A stretch of DNA of 64,000 bases from UMGS1251 sp036666555 (GTDB taxonomy: Bacteria > Bacillota > Clostridia > Lachnospirales > Lachnospiraceae). The translations under genes and the position numbers were made by a program. Below are positions 18,748 through 27,719 of the stretch, in pieces (the stretch's first letter is position 1; every line of letters begins with the position of its first letter). The stretch covers positions 1 to 64,000 of the forward strand of contig JAVWVS010000012.1 of assembly GCA_036666555.1 (NCBI GenBank), read 5' to 3'. The notes below the pieces were generated by a model. It did not search any database and had not been told where the DNA came from. It saw only the letters and a list, made by a program, of their open reading frames with translations.

Positions 18748-19116
18748 TTATTTCTTCTTATTTGCAACAGTTCTCTTAGGACCTTTTCTTGTTCTTGCAT
18801 TGGTTTTAGTCTTTTGACCACGAACCGGCAGTCCTTTTCTATGACGGATACCTCTGTAGCATCCGATTTCTTGTAATCTCTTGATGTTCAGTGCGATTTC
18901 TCTACGCAAATCACCTTCTACTTGCTGTGATTCTTCGATTACTGCACTGATTTTTTTTACGTCGTCGTCGGTTAAATCTCTGCAACGAATGTCAGGATTA
19001 ACCCCTGCTTCTTCCAAAATACGGTCTGCACTTGTTCTACCAATTCCGTAGATATAAGTCAATCCGATTTCAACACGTTTGTCTCTTGGTAAGTCTACCC
19101 CAGAAATACGAGCCAT
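18748..19116 (-). CDS. rpsM: 30S ribosomal protein S13
   Basis: A 122-residue S13 beginning MARISGVDLPRDKRVEIGL. The open frame extends 20 codons further upstream, but the ATG at 19116 has a TGGAGGAAA site and matches the family start. The C-terminal GQKTKTNARTRKGPKR tail is typical. Confidence 0.97.
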   Translation of the reverse strand: MARISGVDLPRDKRVEIGLTYIYGIGRTSADRILEEAGVNPDIRCRDLTDDDVKKISAVIEESQQVEGDLRREIALNIKRLQEIGCYRGIRHRKGLPVRGQKTKTNARTRKGPKRTVANKKK

Positions 19117-19437
19117 GTGAATTTCCTCCATTTTGAATTCGGGATATGCTATGCGCAGCCTGCCACTTAGCAGCATCTGAAATGTGTACGCCTTTTAATA
19201 TCCCTCTGGTTAATATTGTCTCAAATTGGGATTCCGTTTTCCGAATCCAGTCGTTTAGATAGCTCGACCTTTCCGAACACCCGCACTCATCAGTGCCGGC
19301 AAATGACGTTCGGTATTATAAGCAATATGCGGTGAAGAAGCTCTTCACGTTATATTATAATAGCAAGCCCACACGCCCTTGCGTGTCGCCGCTACAGCCG
19401 CCTAAATTTGTTCAAACAAATTTGCTCAGGGTTCTTC
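19117..19437 (-). other. 321-nt structured spacer between rpmJ and rpsM
   Basis: No coding frame convinces here, although ribosomal genes on both sides are closely packed. Several short inverted repeats are visible: GTGAAGAGCTTCTTCAC (19333-19349), ACACGCCCTTGCGTGT (about 19371-19386) and an AAATTTGTTCAAACAAATTT stem (about 19401-19420). Two TATAAT-like boxes occur on the minus strand. It could hold an internal promoter or an autoregulatory leader for rpsM-rpoA. Confidence 0.5.
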
Positions 19438-19551
19438 TTATCCCTGTCTTTGTTTGTGTTTCGGATTCTCGCAAATGATTCTTACGCTTCCTTTTCTCTT
19501 AATAACTTTGCATTTTTCGCAAATTGGTTTAACTGATGATCTAACCTTCAC
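19438..19551 (-). CDS. rpmJ: 50S ribosomal protein L36
   Basis: A 37-residue L36 with the zinc ligands Cys11, Cys14, Cys27 and His32. The start is a GTG at 19551 (GTG AAG GTT AGA), 7 nt behind AGGAGG. The longer 89-codon frame upstream of it is not part of the gene. Confidence 0.95.
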   Translation of the reverse strand: MKVRSSVKPICEKCKVIKRKGSVRIICENPKHKQRQG

Positions 19552-19666
19552 GTCAAATCCTCCTTTCATCCATTGCCTGCCTACATGACCGCCGTTTGGA
19601 CGCACTCGCCCAAAAACAGCTCGCCTTACATTATAGCATTGTAATTTGTATAAAGTCAATAGTTTT

Positions 19667-19885
19667 TTATTTATCTCTCCAGATAATTCTTCCCTTTGAT
19701 AAATCATAGGGAGATAGTTCCAATGTTACCTTATCACCCGGTAAAATCTTAATAAAATTCATACGTAATTTGCCGCTGATATGGGCAAGTACCTGGTGTC
19801 CATTTTCAAGTTCCACTTGAAACATTGCATTTGGCAACTTTTCGATTACTGTTCCCTCAATTTCGATTACATCCGCTTTTGACAT
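19667..19885 (-). CDS. infA: translation initiation factor IF-1
   Basis: A 72-residue S1-fold protein of standard length (MSKADVIEIEGTVIEKLPNA; C-terminus GRIIWRDK). It binds the 30S A site during initiation. It lies 18 nt after the KOW-domain gene and 115 nt before rpmJ. Confidence 0.97.
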   Translation of the reverse strand: MSKADVIEIEGTVIEKLPNAMFQVELENGHQVLAHISGKLRMNFIKILPGDKVTLELSPYDLSKGRIIWRDK

Positions 19886-19903
19886 ATTAATTTTCCTCTT
19901 TCC

Positions 19904-20149
19904 TTACTGCTTTTCCTTATATTCTTTTAGTATCCGTTTGATTGCCACATCGTCTCTGTCGGTTATATCATACGTCCTGTCCATGAGCTGTACATGTTTT
20001 TTCTTTTTCTTTTTCGGACTCTCTTTCTTTTTGATAGCGCCATCCGTCAAATACACATACCCGTCGTCCATTTTTACTATGATATAAATTTTTCCTTTAT
20101 CGTGTCCCGCCTTGGACTTTGCCAGCATCCCTATTTCAAAATCTATCAT
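19904..20149 (-). CDS. KOW-domain RNA-binding protein (L14e-like)
   Basis: An 81-residue protein with an N-terminal KOW motif (EIGMLAKSKAGHDKGKIYII) and a Lys-rich basic central stretch, consistent with RNA or ribosome binding. It resembles the archaeal/eukaryotic L14e-type KOW proteins found in this position in many clostridia, between map and infA. Its role in bacterial ribosomes is unclear. Confidence 0.85.
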   Translation of the reverse strand: MIDFEIGMLAKSKAGHDKGKIYIIVKMDDGYVYLTDGAIKKKESPKKKKKKHVQLMDRTYDITDRDDVAIKRILKEYKEKQ

Positions 20150-20160
20150 GTTGTGTCCTC

Positions 20161-20949
20161 TTAATCATGGTTGCCGGGTATGGTCTCCGGTAACTCATGT
20201 GATAAGGTTAAAAGTCTGGGTGCTCCATCTGTAATCAGCACCGTATTTTCATAATGTGCAGATAAAGAACCATCTCGTGTTATTGTTGTCCACTCATCCG
20301 CAAGACACTTTACGTCACCAGTTCCTATATTAATCATTGGCTCAATGGCAAGTGTCATTCCGGATTTTAGCTTCATTCCTCTTCTACCCATATCAAAATT
20401 CGGTATTTCAGGCTCTTCATGCAAATGCGTTCCGATACCATGACCGCACAGATCTCTGACAACCCCATAGCCTCTATCCTTCGCATATTTACCGATTGCC
20501 GATGAAATGTCAAATAAATGATTGCCTTCTTTGGCATACTTAATACCTTCGAAAAAGCAGTCCTCGGTTACTTTGATCAGCCTTTTAGCCTCACTACTAA
20601 TTTCGCCAATACCGTATGTTCTTGCCGCATCCGAATGATAACCGCGATAAATCACTCCTGCGTCCAATCCCACAATGTCTCCTTCTTGCAGGATTTGTTT
20701 CTTGGATGGAATTCCATGAACCACCACTTCGTTAAGCGAAACACAGATAGATGCCGGATAACCATTATAATTTAGAAAAGATGGGATACATCCATAGCTT
20801 CGGATGAGTTCTTCTCCCAATCGGTCTATTTCTAATGTCGTCATTCCCGGGTGTAATACCTTTTTCAGTTCCTCATGAACTGTTTCGAGGATTCTAGAAG
20901 CCTCTGCCATCAGTTCTATTTCTCTTGCCGATTTCACTGTCACCGGCAT
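20161..20949 (-). CDS. map: type I methionine aminopeptidase
   Basis: A 262-residue enzyme that removes initiator methionine. The metal ligands are visible: Asp in LDAGVIYRGYHSDAART (two Asp), His in CGHGIGTHLHEEPEI, Glu in AIEPM and Glu in HYENTVLIT. It follows adk by 2 nt, the usual adk-map pair. Confidence 0.97.
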   Translation of the reverse strand: MPVTVKSAREIELMAEASRILETVHEELKKVLHPGMTTLEIDRLGEELIRSYGCIPSFLNYNGYPASICVSLNEVVVHGIPSKKQILQEGDIVGLDAGVIYRGYHSDAARTYGIGEISSEAKRLIKVTEDCFFEGIKYAKEGNHLFDISSAIGKYAKDRGYGVVRDLCGHGIGTHLHEEPEIPNFDMGRRGMKLKSGMTLAIEPMINIGTGDVKCLADEWTTITRDGSLSAHYENTVLITDGAPRLLTLSHELPETIPGNHD

Positions 20950-20951
20950 TT

Positions 20952-21596
20952 CTATGCTCCTAGGATGTGGGTAATTGCTTTGAAAACATCATTGATGTCA
21001 ATGGTTCCATCCACTTCTTCCAGTATTTTTTTGTCTGTATAGTATTGAATCAATGGTTGTGTCTGTTCATGATATACGTTCAAACGTTTCTGCACGGTTT
21101 CCGGTTTATCATCCTCTCTTAAAATCAGTTTCCCACCACAATGATCGCAAATGCCCTCTACTTTTGTTGGGGCATATACCATGTGATATGTAGCGCCACA
21201 ATCTACACAAGCTCTTCTTCCAGACATACGGCTAACGATATTCGCATCCGGAACTTCTACGTTAATTGCATAGTCCATGGTTTCTCCAATTGTTTCCAAT
21301 GCCTTATCAAGTGCTTGCGCCTGAGGTATGGTCCTTGGAAATCCATCCAGAACATATCCATTCTTACAATCTTCTTTTCCAACTCGATCCACTACTAAGT
21401 CCACTACTAATTCATCTGGAACAAGCAACCCTTGATCCATAAATGTTTTTGCTTTTTTCCCTAGTTCTGTTCCATTTTTAATGTTTGCTCTGAAGATATC
21501 TCCTGTAGAAATATGTGGAATATGATATTTCTCAGAAATTTTCTTTGCCTGTGTCCCTTTTCCAGCGCCCGGAGCACCTAACATAATAATTTTCAT
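20952..21596 (-). CDS. adk: adenylate kinase
   Basis: A 214-residue long-form adenylate kinase. P-loop GAPGAGKGT (residues 7-15), DGFPRT nucleotide-binding segment, and a LID domain with four cysteines (CVDCGATY and CDHCGG) that probably bind zinc, as in Gram-positive enzymes. Catalyses ATP + AMP to 2 ADP. It lies between secY and map. Confidence 0.97.
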   Translation of the reverse strand: MKIIMLGAPGAGKGTQAKKISEKYHIPHISTGDIFRANIKNGTELGKKAKTFMDQGLLVPDELVVDLVVDRVGKEDCKNGYVLDGFPRTIPQAQALDKALETIGETMDYAINVEVPDANIVSRMSGRRACVDCGATYHMVYAPTKVEGICDHCGGKLILREDDKPETVQKRLNVYHEQTQPLIQYYTDKKILEEVDGTIDINDVFKAITHILGA

Positions 21597-21693
21597 ATCG
21601 ATCCCTCCATCTTAAATACATCCATATAGCACATTAACCCGAAGAACTGCATCCACAAAACGGATACAATCCAACGAGCTAAATAAGTTTCTA

Positions 21694-23046
21694 TTAGTAT
21701 CCAAGGAAACTGTTTTTACTTGAACTTCCTTTGTTATTTAAAAAACCTTTATAATTACGTACCAGCATCTGGGAATCAATTTGTTTAATCGTTTCCAATA
21801 CCACTCCAACAATAATGATTAGTGATGTTCCACCAAAAGAAACATTCGCTCCAAATATACCGTTAAAGAAATAAGGAATAATTTGTACAATGACCAACCC
21901 GCATGCACCAATAAAAATAACGTAATTCAAAATCTTTGTCAAATATTCTACCGTCGGTTTTCCAGGTCTGATACCCGGGATAAATCCACCACTCTTTTTC
22001 ATGTTATTTGCAATTTCTAACGGATTAAATGTAATCGAGGTGTAAAAATATGCAAAAAATATGGTTAAAATAATGTAGATAATCAACCCCCATGAATACT
22101 GGAGTTGGGACGGATTACACCAGTTATTGGAACTTAATCCCTTTAATATCTGGCTTCCGATGCCTGTTCCGTTTCCTTTTCCAAGAAAGGTTGCAATAAC
22201 AACTGGGAACTGCATAATAGAAGAAGAAAAGATAACCGGAATAACTCCTGCCGTGTTAATTTTCAGCGGAATATGCGATGCCTGTCCGCCAACGTTCTTT
22301 CTTCCTTGCACCTTCTGTGAATACTGAACTGCTATTTTTCTTTCACCACTTTGAAGGATAACTACAAACAATACCAAAACTATAATAATAGCCAAGATAA
22401 TAATAGTTGCAAGTCCGCCAACTGCCAATGTTTTCCCTTTGACAAATTTATCATAAAGCGTCATAAAATCATCCGGAATACGTGAAAGAATATTAATCAA
22501 CAGGACGATAGAAATACCATTTCCTACCCCTTTTTCGGTAATACGTTCACCGACCCACATTAAAAATGCAGAACCTGCCGTCAATGTTAAAACTACAACC
22601 GCTGCGTTTACGAAATTATACTCCACAAGAAGACCCTGACGACCAAACCCAACCGACATAGCAATGGATTCAATCAATGCAAGAGCAACTGTGACATAAC
22701 GTGTCATAGCAGCAATTTTCTTCCGACCATCTTCTCCTTCTTTTTGCATTTCCTCTAATTTTGGAATTGCAATGGTTAGGAGCTGCATGATAATGGAAGA
22801 TGTGATGTACGGAGTAATGCTTAACGCGAATATAGACATTTGTGTAAAGGAACCACCGGTAAACGCGTTAAAAAAATTAAACGCGTCCCCTGTCTGATTC
22901 GCAAAAAAGTCTTGAATATATCTAGGGTCAACCCCCGGTGTGGGAAGTTGAGAGCCAATTCTGATCACAACCAACATCATAAACGTATAGAGTAGTTTCT
23001 TACGAATTTCCTCTATTTGAAACGCTTTTCGAAATGTCTGTAGCAT
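21694..23046 (-). CDS. secY: preprotein translocase subunit SecY
   Basis: A 450-residue protein with ten membrane segments, the central channel subunit of the Sec translocon. Conserved motifs include GIRPGKPT in the cytoplasmic loop before the last helices. Its start codon overlaps the rplO stop by 1 nt, suggesting translational coupling. Confidence 0.97.
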   Translation of the reverse strand: MLQTFRKAFQIEEIRKKLLYTFMMLVVIRIGSQLPTPGVDPRYIQDFFANQTGDAFNFFNAFTGGSFTQMSIFALSITPYITSSIIMQLLTIAIPKLEEMQKEGEDGRKKIAAMTRYVTVALALIESIAMSVGFGRQGLLVEYNFVNAAVVVLTLTAGSAFLMWVGERITEKGVGNGISIVLLINILSRIPDDFMTLYDKFVKGKTLAVGGLATIIILAIIIVLVLFVVILQSGERKIAVQYSQKVQGRKNVGGQASHIPLKINTAGVIPVIFSSSIMQFPVVIATFLGKGNGTGIGSQILKGLSSNNWCNPSQLQYSWGLIIYIILTIFFAYFYTSITFNPLEIANNMKKSGGFIPGIRPGKPTVEYLTKILNYVIFIGACGLVIVQIIPYFFNGIFGANVSFGGTSLIIIVGVVLETIKQIDSQMLVRNYKGFLNNKGSSSKNSFLGY

Positions 23047-23486
23047 TAGATCACCTCTGCTTTTCCACCAAGAGCTTCAATTTTAGCTGCTGCTGCTCCA
23101 CTAAATGCATTTGCTTGAACTGTAAGTTTCTTTGTCAACTCACCATTACCAAGAATCTTAACACCGTCTCTTGGGTTCTTTACAATTCCAGTTTCAATCA
23201 GTGTTTCTACTGAAACAACTGCATCATTGTCAAATACTTCTAATGCACTAAGATTAATACCAACGATTGTCTTAGAGTTTCTACATGTGAAACCTCTCTT
23301 TGGTATTCTTCTATATAATGGCATCTGACCACCTTCGAAACCTGGTCTTGTAGCTCCTGAACGAGCCTTCTGACCTTTATGTCCCTTACCGGCAGTTTTT
23401 CCATTTCCAGAACCGTGTCCACGGCCTCTTCTGAAATTATCGCTCTGCTTTGACCCATCTGCAGGTCTTAGGTTTGATAAATCCAT
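23046..23486 (-). CDS. rplO: 50S ribosomal protein L15
   Basis: A 146-residue L15 with the conserved Gly/Arg-rich N-terminal region (GRGHGSGNGKTAGKGHKGQ). Standard length; the stop overlaps the secY start. Confidence 0.97.
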   Translation of the reverse strand: MDLSNLRPADGSKQSDNFRRGRGHGSGNGKTAGKGHKGQKARSGATRPGFEGGQMPLYRRIPKRGFTCRNSKTIVGINLSALEVFDNDAVVSVETLIETGIVKNPRDGVKILGNGELTKKLTVQANAFSGAAAAKIEALGGKAEVI

Positions 23487-23546
23487 TGTGACACCTCCTT
23501 ATCCGATGCTTACTAAACCAATTGATTTAATAAGCTTCAATTTTTA

Positions 23547-23729
23547 TTATGCTTCTTCTTCCACTTTTACCAAGTGTCTTACCTGATGAATCATACCTCT
23601 TGTTGCCGCATTGTCCGGCATTACAACAGTTTTGCTTAACTTATTGAGTCCCATTGCCTTTACTGTTCTTGTGTGTTTCGGCAATGAACCAATTGTTGAT
23701 TTTACTAATGTTATTTTCAAATTTGCCAT
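23547..23729 (-). CDS. rpmD: 50S ribosomal protein L30
   Basis: A 60-residue L30 starting MANLKITLVKSTIGSLPKH at 23729. The ATG follows AAGGAGGAGAT; the upstream 11 codons of open frame overlap the rpsE end and are rejected. Confidence 0.95.
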   Translation of the reverse strand: MANLKITLVKSTIGSLPKHTRTVKAMGLNKLSKTVVMPDNAATRGMIHQVRHLVKVEEEA

Positions 23730-23742
23730 TTTAATCTCCTCC

Positions 23743-24249
23743 TTAGCCCAAGATCTCTTCAACAGTTTTACCGCGAAGTTTAGCTACTTCTTCTGGAGTT
23801 TTTACTTGGCTCAATCCGTTAATTGTAGCAGTTACTACATTTTGTTTATTATTGGAGCCCAATGATTTTGTACGAATATTTTTGATACCCGCAAGTTCGA
23901 TTACTGCACGTGCAGGACCACCTGCAATAACTCCGGTACCGTCTGGAGCCTTCTTAAGCAATACGGCAGCACTTCCGAATTTACCGGTTAAATCATGTGT
24001 AATACTTCCATTTTCATCTAATGCTACAGAAATAAGCTTCTTAGCTGCATCTTCTTTTCCTTTACGAATTGCTTCCGGAATTTCAGTTGCTTTCCCTAAA
24101 CCTGCACCAACATGACCGTTTCCATCACCTACAACTACTAAAGCTGTGAATCTGAAGTTACGGCCACCTTTAACAACTTTGGTTACACGTTTAATTGATA
24201 CTACTTTTTCTGTTAGCTCTAATTGACTAGCATCAATACGATTGTTCAT
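23743..24249 (-). CDS. rpsE: 30S ribosomal protein S5
   Basis: A 168-residue S5 with its double-stranded-RNA-binding N-terminal domain (ELTEKVVSIKRVTKVVKGGRN begins the family core) and C-terminal ribosomal S5 domain. Gap of 20 nt to rplR and 13 nt to rpmD. Confidence 0.97.
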   Translation of the reverse strand: MNNRIDASQLELTEKVVSIKRVTKVVKGGRNFRFTALVVVGDGNGHVGAGLGKATEIPEAIRKGKEDAAKKLISVALDENGSITHDLTGKFGSAAVLLKKAPDGTGVIAGGPARAVIELAGIKNIRTKSLGSNNKQNVVTATINGLSQVKTPEEVAKLRGKTVEEILG

Positions 24250-24269
24250 GTGTTTTCCTCCTCCAAATT

Positions 24270-24638
24270 CTAGAATTCAAGACCAGCTTCTCTGGCTGCG
24301 TCTGCTAATGCTTTCACTTTACCTTGGTATATAAAGCCGCCTCGATCAAAGACTACCGTTTTAATACCTTCATCCAATGCTTTTTTCGCAATGAATGTTC
24401 CTAAATATGTTGCTGCATCAACGTTATTGGTTTTTTCCAGTTCCGCTTTCACTTCTTTTTGAAGAGTGGATGCTGATACCAGAGTTTTTCCAACTGTATC
24501 GTCAATAATTTGAGCATACATATGATTATTACTTCTAAACACAGCCAAACGTGGTCTTTCAGCTGTTCCACTGAAACGATTACGCAATTTTCTATGTTTG
24601 TTTAAACGAACTTCTGTTCTTGATTTTTTACTAACCAT
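24270..24638 (-). CDS. rplR: 50S ribosomal protein L18
   Basis: A 122-residue 5S-rRNA-binding protein, with the conserved N-terminal RPRLAVFRSNNHMYAQIIDD segment and the C-terminal FDRGGFIYQGKVKALADAAREAGLEF region in two short halves. Standard position between rplF and rpsE. Confidence 0.97.
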   Translation of the reverse strand: MVSKKSRTEVRLNKHRKLRNRFSGTAERPRLAVFRSNNHMYAQIIDDTVGKTLVSASTLQKEVKAELEKTNNVDAATYLGTFIAKKALDEGIKTVVFDRGGFIYQGKVKALADAAREAGLEF

Positions 24639-24655
24639 TTTCGCACTCTCCTTAA

Positions 24656-25198
24656 TTATTTTTTACCAGTCTTACCAACTTTACGTCTAATAACTTCATC
24701 AGCATATTTAATACCTTTACCTTTGTATGGTTCCGGTCTTTTCTTGTCTCTGATTTCAGCTGCGTATTGGCCTACTTTTTCTTTGTCGATACCTGTAATA
24801 GTAATTTTGTTTTGACCTTCTAATATACTTTCAATACCTTCTGGGTCAATCATCTCTACCGGATGAGAAAATCCTAAACTAAGTGTCAATTTGTTTCCTG
24901 CTTTTGCCGCTCTGTAACCTACACCATTGATTTCAAGAACCTTTTGATAACCATCGGATACACCGACTACCATGTTGTTAACTAAAGATCTTGTCAAACC
25001 ATGTAATGATTTCATTCTCTTTAAATCATTTGGTCTTGCAACAGTGATTACATCACCTTCTATTTTGATTTCCATTTCCGTTGGAAGCTCTCTTTCAAGT
25101 GTTCCCTTTGGACCTTTGACAATCATTTTATTGTTTTCATCAATTTCAGCAGTAACTCCTGCCGGCATTGTGATCGGTTGTCTACCTATACGTGACAT
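24656..25198 (-). CDS. rplF: 50S ribosomal protein L6
   Basis: A 180-residue L6 consisting of two repeated RNA-binding domains, starting MSRIGRQPITMPAGV and ending in the typical PEPYKGKGIKY segment. Standard spc-operon position. Confidence 0.97.
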   Translation of the reverse strand: MSRIGRQPITMPAGVTAEIDENNKMIVKGPKGTLERELPTEMEIKIEGDVITVARPNDLKRMKSLHGLTRSLVNNMVVGVSDGYQKVLEINGVGYRAAKAGNKLTLSLGFSHPVEMIDPEGIESILEGQNKITITGIDKEKVGQYAAEIRDKKRPEPYKGKGIKYADEVIRRKVGKTGKK

Positions 25199-25269
25199 TC
25201 CCTTACCTCCTACACCTTAAATTTTCGGAAGAGATGCTATTGTCTCCTCTGTTTTCAGTTGCTTTTATT

Positions 25270-25671
25270 TTACCAGATAAACGCTAAAACTTCTCCGCCA
25301 ATGCCCCTACGACGTGCTTCTTTATCTGTGATAACGCCTTGGTTCGTAGAAAGAATTGCTGTTCCAAGTCCACCCAATACTCTAGGCAGTTCATCTCTTC
25401 CGGCATATACACGAAGTCCCGGTTTTGAAATTCTTTTCAATCCTGAAATTACTTTTTCGTTCTTATCGGCACCATATTTTAATACGATACGGATGGTGTT
25501 AAAGCTTCCATCTTCTACGACATCATATTTTGCAATGTATCCTTCGTTTAAAAGAATTTCAGCAATCGCTAATTTCATTTTAGACGCAGGAACATCTACT
25601 GTATTGTGTTTCGCAGTATTTGCATTACGGATTCTTGTAAGCATATCTGCAATTGGATCACTCATACTCAT
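25270..25671 (-). CDS. rpsH: 30S ribosomal protein S8
   Basis: A 133-residue S8, beginning MSMSDPIADMLTRIRNANT with the conserved C-terminal STNQGVITDKEARRRGIGGE. In enterobacteria S8 represses the spc operon; no such site was identified here. Confidence 0.97.
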   Translation of the reverse strand: MSMSDPIADMLTRIRNANTAKHNTVDVPASKMKLAIAEILLNEGYIAKYDVVEDGSFNTIRIVLKYGADKNEKVISGLKRISKPGLRVYAGRDELPRVLGGLGTAILSTNQGVITDKEARRRGIGGEVLAFIW

Positions 25672-25733
25672 TGATGTTGTCCTCCTTTTTTAATTGTTGT
25701 TCATTCGCTTGTGCTTATTAAGTTGCTTTCGGT

Positions 25734-25919
25734 CTACCAGCTTGCTTTACGCACGCCTGGAATTTGACCTTTATATGCTAATTCACGGAAGCAAATTCTG
25801 CAAATTCCGTATTTTCTTAAATATGCGTGTGGACGACCACAAATTCTGCAACGATTGTATTCTCTGGTAGAGAATTTTGCATCACGCTGCTGTTTTATTT
25901 TCATTGATGTTTTAGCCAT
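25734..25919 (-). CDS. rpsN: 30S ribosomal protein S14, zinc-binding type Z
   Basis: A 61-residue short-form S14 with the zinc ribbon Cys24, Cys27, Cys40, Cys43 (CRICGRPHAY and CRICF). The short zinc type is usual in Bacillota. It lies between rplE and rpsH. Confidence 0.97.
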   Translation of the reverse strand: MAKTSMKIKQQRDAKFSTREYNRCRICGRPHAYLRKYGICRICFRELAYKGQIPGVRKASW

Positions 25920-25931
25920 GATTTCCCTCCT

Positions 25932-26471
25932 CTACTTTGTAAACGGCATATTGAACTGAGTCAATAATTCGCGAGCTTCTTCGTCTGTTTTCGCTGTTGT
26001 AACGAAAATAACGTCCATTCCTCTTACTTTGTCTACCTTATCGTATTCGATTTCTGGGAAAATCAATTGTTCTTTAATACCAAGAGCATAGTTACCTCTT
26101 CCGTCGAATGCGTTAGGGTTAACACCTCTAAAGTCACGTACACGAGGTAATGCAAGGTTAATTAGGCGGTCTGCAAATTCATACATTTTTTCGCCTCTTA
26201 AAGTCACTTTACATCCGATAGCCATTCCTTCTCTTAATTTGAAGTTTGCTATTGAATTTTTCGCTTTCGTGAGTACAGCTTTCTGTCCTGTAACTTTTTC
26301 TAAGTCAGCAACTGCTGCATCTAATAATTTCGCATTATCTTTTGCTTCGCCAACACCCATGTTGATAACAATTTTGTTGAGTTTTGGCACTTCCATAATA
26401 TTTTTATAACCAAATTTTTTAACCATTGCGTCAATGATTTCACTTTGGTATTGTTCTTTCAGTCTACTCAA
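25932..26471 (-). CDS. rplE: 50S ribosomal protein L5
   Basis: A 179-residue L5, a 5S-rRNA-binding protein of the central protuberance, with conserved VINMGVGEA and RDFRGVNPNAFDGRGNY segments. Standard position after rplX. Confidence 0.97.
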   Translation of the reverse strand: MSRLKEQYQSEIIDAMVKKFGYKNIMEVPKLNKIVINMGVGEAKDNAKLLDAAVADLEKVTGQKAVLTKAKNSIANFKLREGMAIGCKVTLRGEKMYEFADRLINLALPRVRDFRGVNPNAFDGRGNYALGIKEQLIFPEIEYDKVDKVRGMDVIFVTTAKTDEEARELLTQFNMPFTK

Positions 26472-26494
26472 AGCCTTAAGCCCTCCTTCCCGAA

Positions 26495-26806
26495 TTAATC
26501 AATGATGTCACCATTTGATTTAGCAACACGTACTTTTTTGTCTCCGTCCATTTTAAACCCTACTCTTGTAGCTGTTCCTTTATGGACATACATTACATTA
26601 GAAGCGTTGATCGCTCCTTCTTGATGAATAATCCCGCCATTTTGATTTGCAGCACTTGGTTTTGTGTGTTTTGTCAGCATATTTACGCCTTCCACCAAAA
26701 CTGTATTTGCTTTTCTATTAACGGCGATTACTTTACCTTCTTTATCTTTGTCTTTACCGGTGATGACCTTCACAGTATCACCTTTTTTAATTTTCATCGT
26801 TGACAT
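26495..26806 (-). CDS. rplX: 50S ribosomal protein L24
   Basis: A 103-residue L24 with an N-terminal KOW motif (KKGDTVKVITGKDKDKEGKV). Two in-frame ATGs are possible; the first (26806) lies 5 nt from GGAGGTG and is kept. Confidence 0.96.
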   Translation of the reverse strand: MSTMKIKKGDTVKVITGKDKDKEGKVIAVNRKANTVLVEGVNMLTKHTKPSAANQNGGIIHQEGAINASNVMYVHKGTATRVGFKMDGDKKVRVAKSNGDIID

Positions 26807-26818
26807 CTGGGCACCTCC

Positions 26819-27187
26819 TTAAAGTACTTCTGGAGCTAGTGAAACAATTTTCATAAACTGTTTCTCACGAAGCTCTCTGGCTACTGGTCCAAAAATACGA
26901 GTTCCTTTAGGGTTTTTGTCATCTTTTATAATTACTGCAGCGTTTTCATCAAATCTGATATAAGAACCATCTTTACGACGAGCTCCTTTTACAGTACGGA
27001 CTACTACTGCTTTTACAACGTCACCTTTTTTTACAACGCCGCCTGGTGTTGCATCTTTAACAGTGGCAACGATAACATCTCCAATATTAGCATATCTTCT
27101 AGTAGAACCGCCTAATACGCGGATGCATAATAATTCTTTCGCACCGGTATTATCTGCTACTTTAAGCCTACTTTCTTGCTGTATCAT
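26819..27187 (-). CDS. rplN: 50S ribosomal protein L14
   Basis: A 122-residue L14 starting MIQQESRLKVADNTGAKEL, standard length and highly conserved. It lies between rpsQ and rplX. Confidence 0.97.
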   Translation of the reverse strand: MIQQESRLKVADNTGAKELLCIRVLGGSTRRYANIGDVIVATVKDATPGGVVKKGDVVKAVVVRTVKGARRKDGSYIRFDENAAVIIKDDKNPKGTRIFGPVARELREKQFMKIVSLAPEVL

Positions 27188-27220
27188 GCAGGTAAACCTC
27201 CTTTAATAATTTAAGTAAAA

Positions 27221-27478
27221 CTATTTTGCTTTTTCCATCACTTCCACAAGTCTCCATCTTTTGTCTTTCGACAATGGTCTCGTTTCCATTACTTTTACTT
27301 TATCTCCAATGTTACATTCGTTGTTTTCATCATGTGCTTTCAGTTTGTAAGTTCTCTTGATGATTTTTTTATAAAGAGGATGCTTTACATGATTTTCAAC
27401 TGTAACTACGATTGTTTTGTCCATTTTATTGCTGACAACCTTGCCAATTCTGGTCTTTCTAAGGTTTCTTTCTTCCAC
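27221..27478 (-). CDS. rpsQ: 30S ribosomal protein S17
   Basis: An 85-residue S17 (OB-fold), with KTRIGKVVSNKMDKTIVVT near the N-terminus. The start is a GTG at 27478 behind AAAGGAG. Confidence 0.96.
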   Translation of the reverse strand: MEERNLRKTRIGKVVSNKMDKTIVVTVENHVKHPLYKKIIKRTYKLKAHDENNECNIGDKVKVMETRPLSKDKRWRLVEVMEKAK

Positions 27479-27515
27479 AGTTATCGCTCCTTTCTACACT
27501 TCCTACAAGGTAGTT

Positions 27516-27719
27516 CTATTCTCTACCGGTCTCCGTAATAGCTGTTTGGATTCTGGCAATATTTTTTCTAACTTCTTTGATTCTGCTTGTGTTATCTAAT
27601 TGATTTGTTGCGTTCTGGAATCTCAGGTTAAAGAGTTCCTTTTTAGCAGCTACTAATTCTTCGTTTAATTCTGTAGCTGATTTCGTTTTCAAATCTTCTA
27701 CAAATGTTTTAATTTTCAC
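27516..27719 (-). CDS. rpmC: 50S ribosomal protein L29
   Basis: A 67-residue L29. Two in-frame GTGs are possible. The one at 27719 (MKIKTFVEDLK) is 8 nt from AAGGCGG and matches the family start, whereas the one at 27728 lies inside the ribosome site. It overlaps the rplP end by 11 nt. Confidence 0.94.
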   Translation of the reverse strand: MKIKTFVEDLKTKSATELNEELVAAKKELFNLRFQNATNQLDNTSRIKEVRKNIARIQTAITETGRE

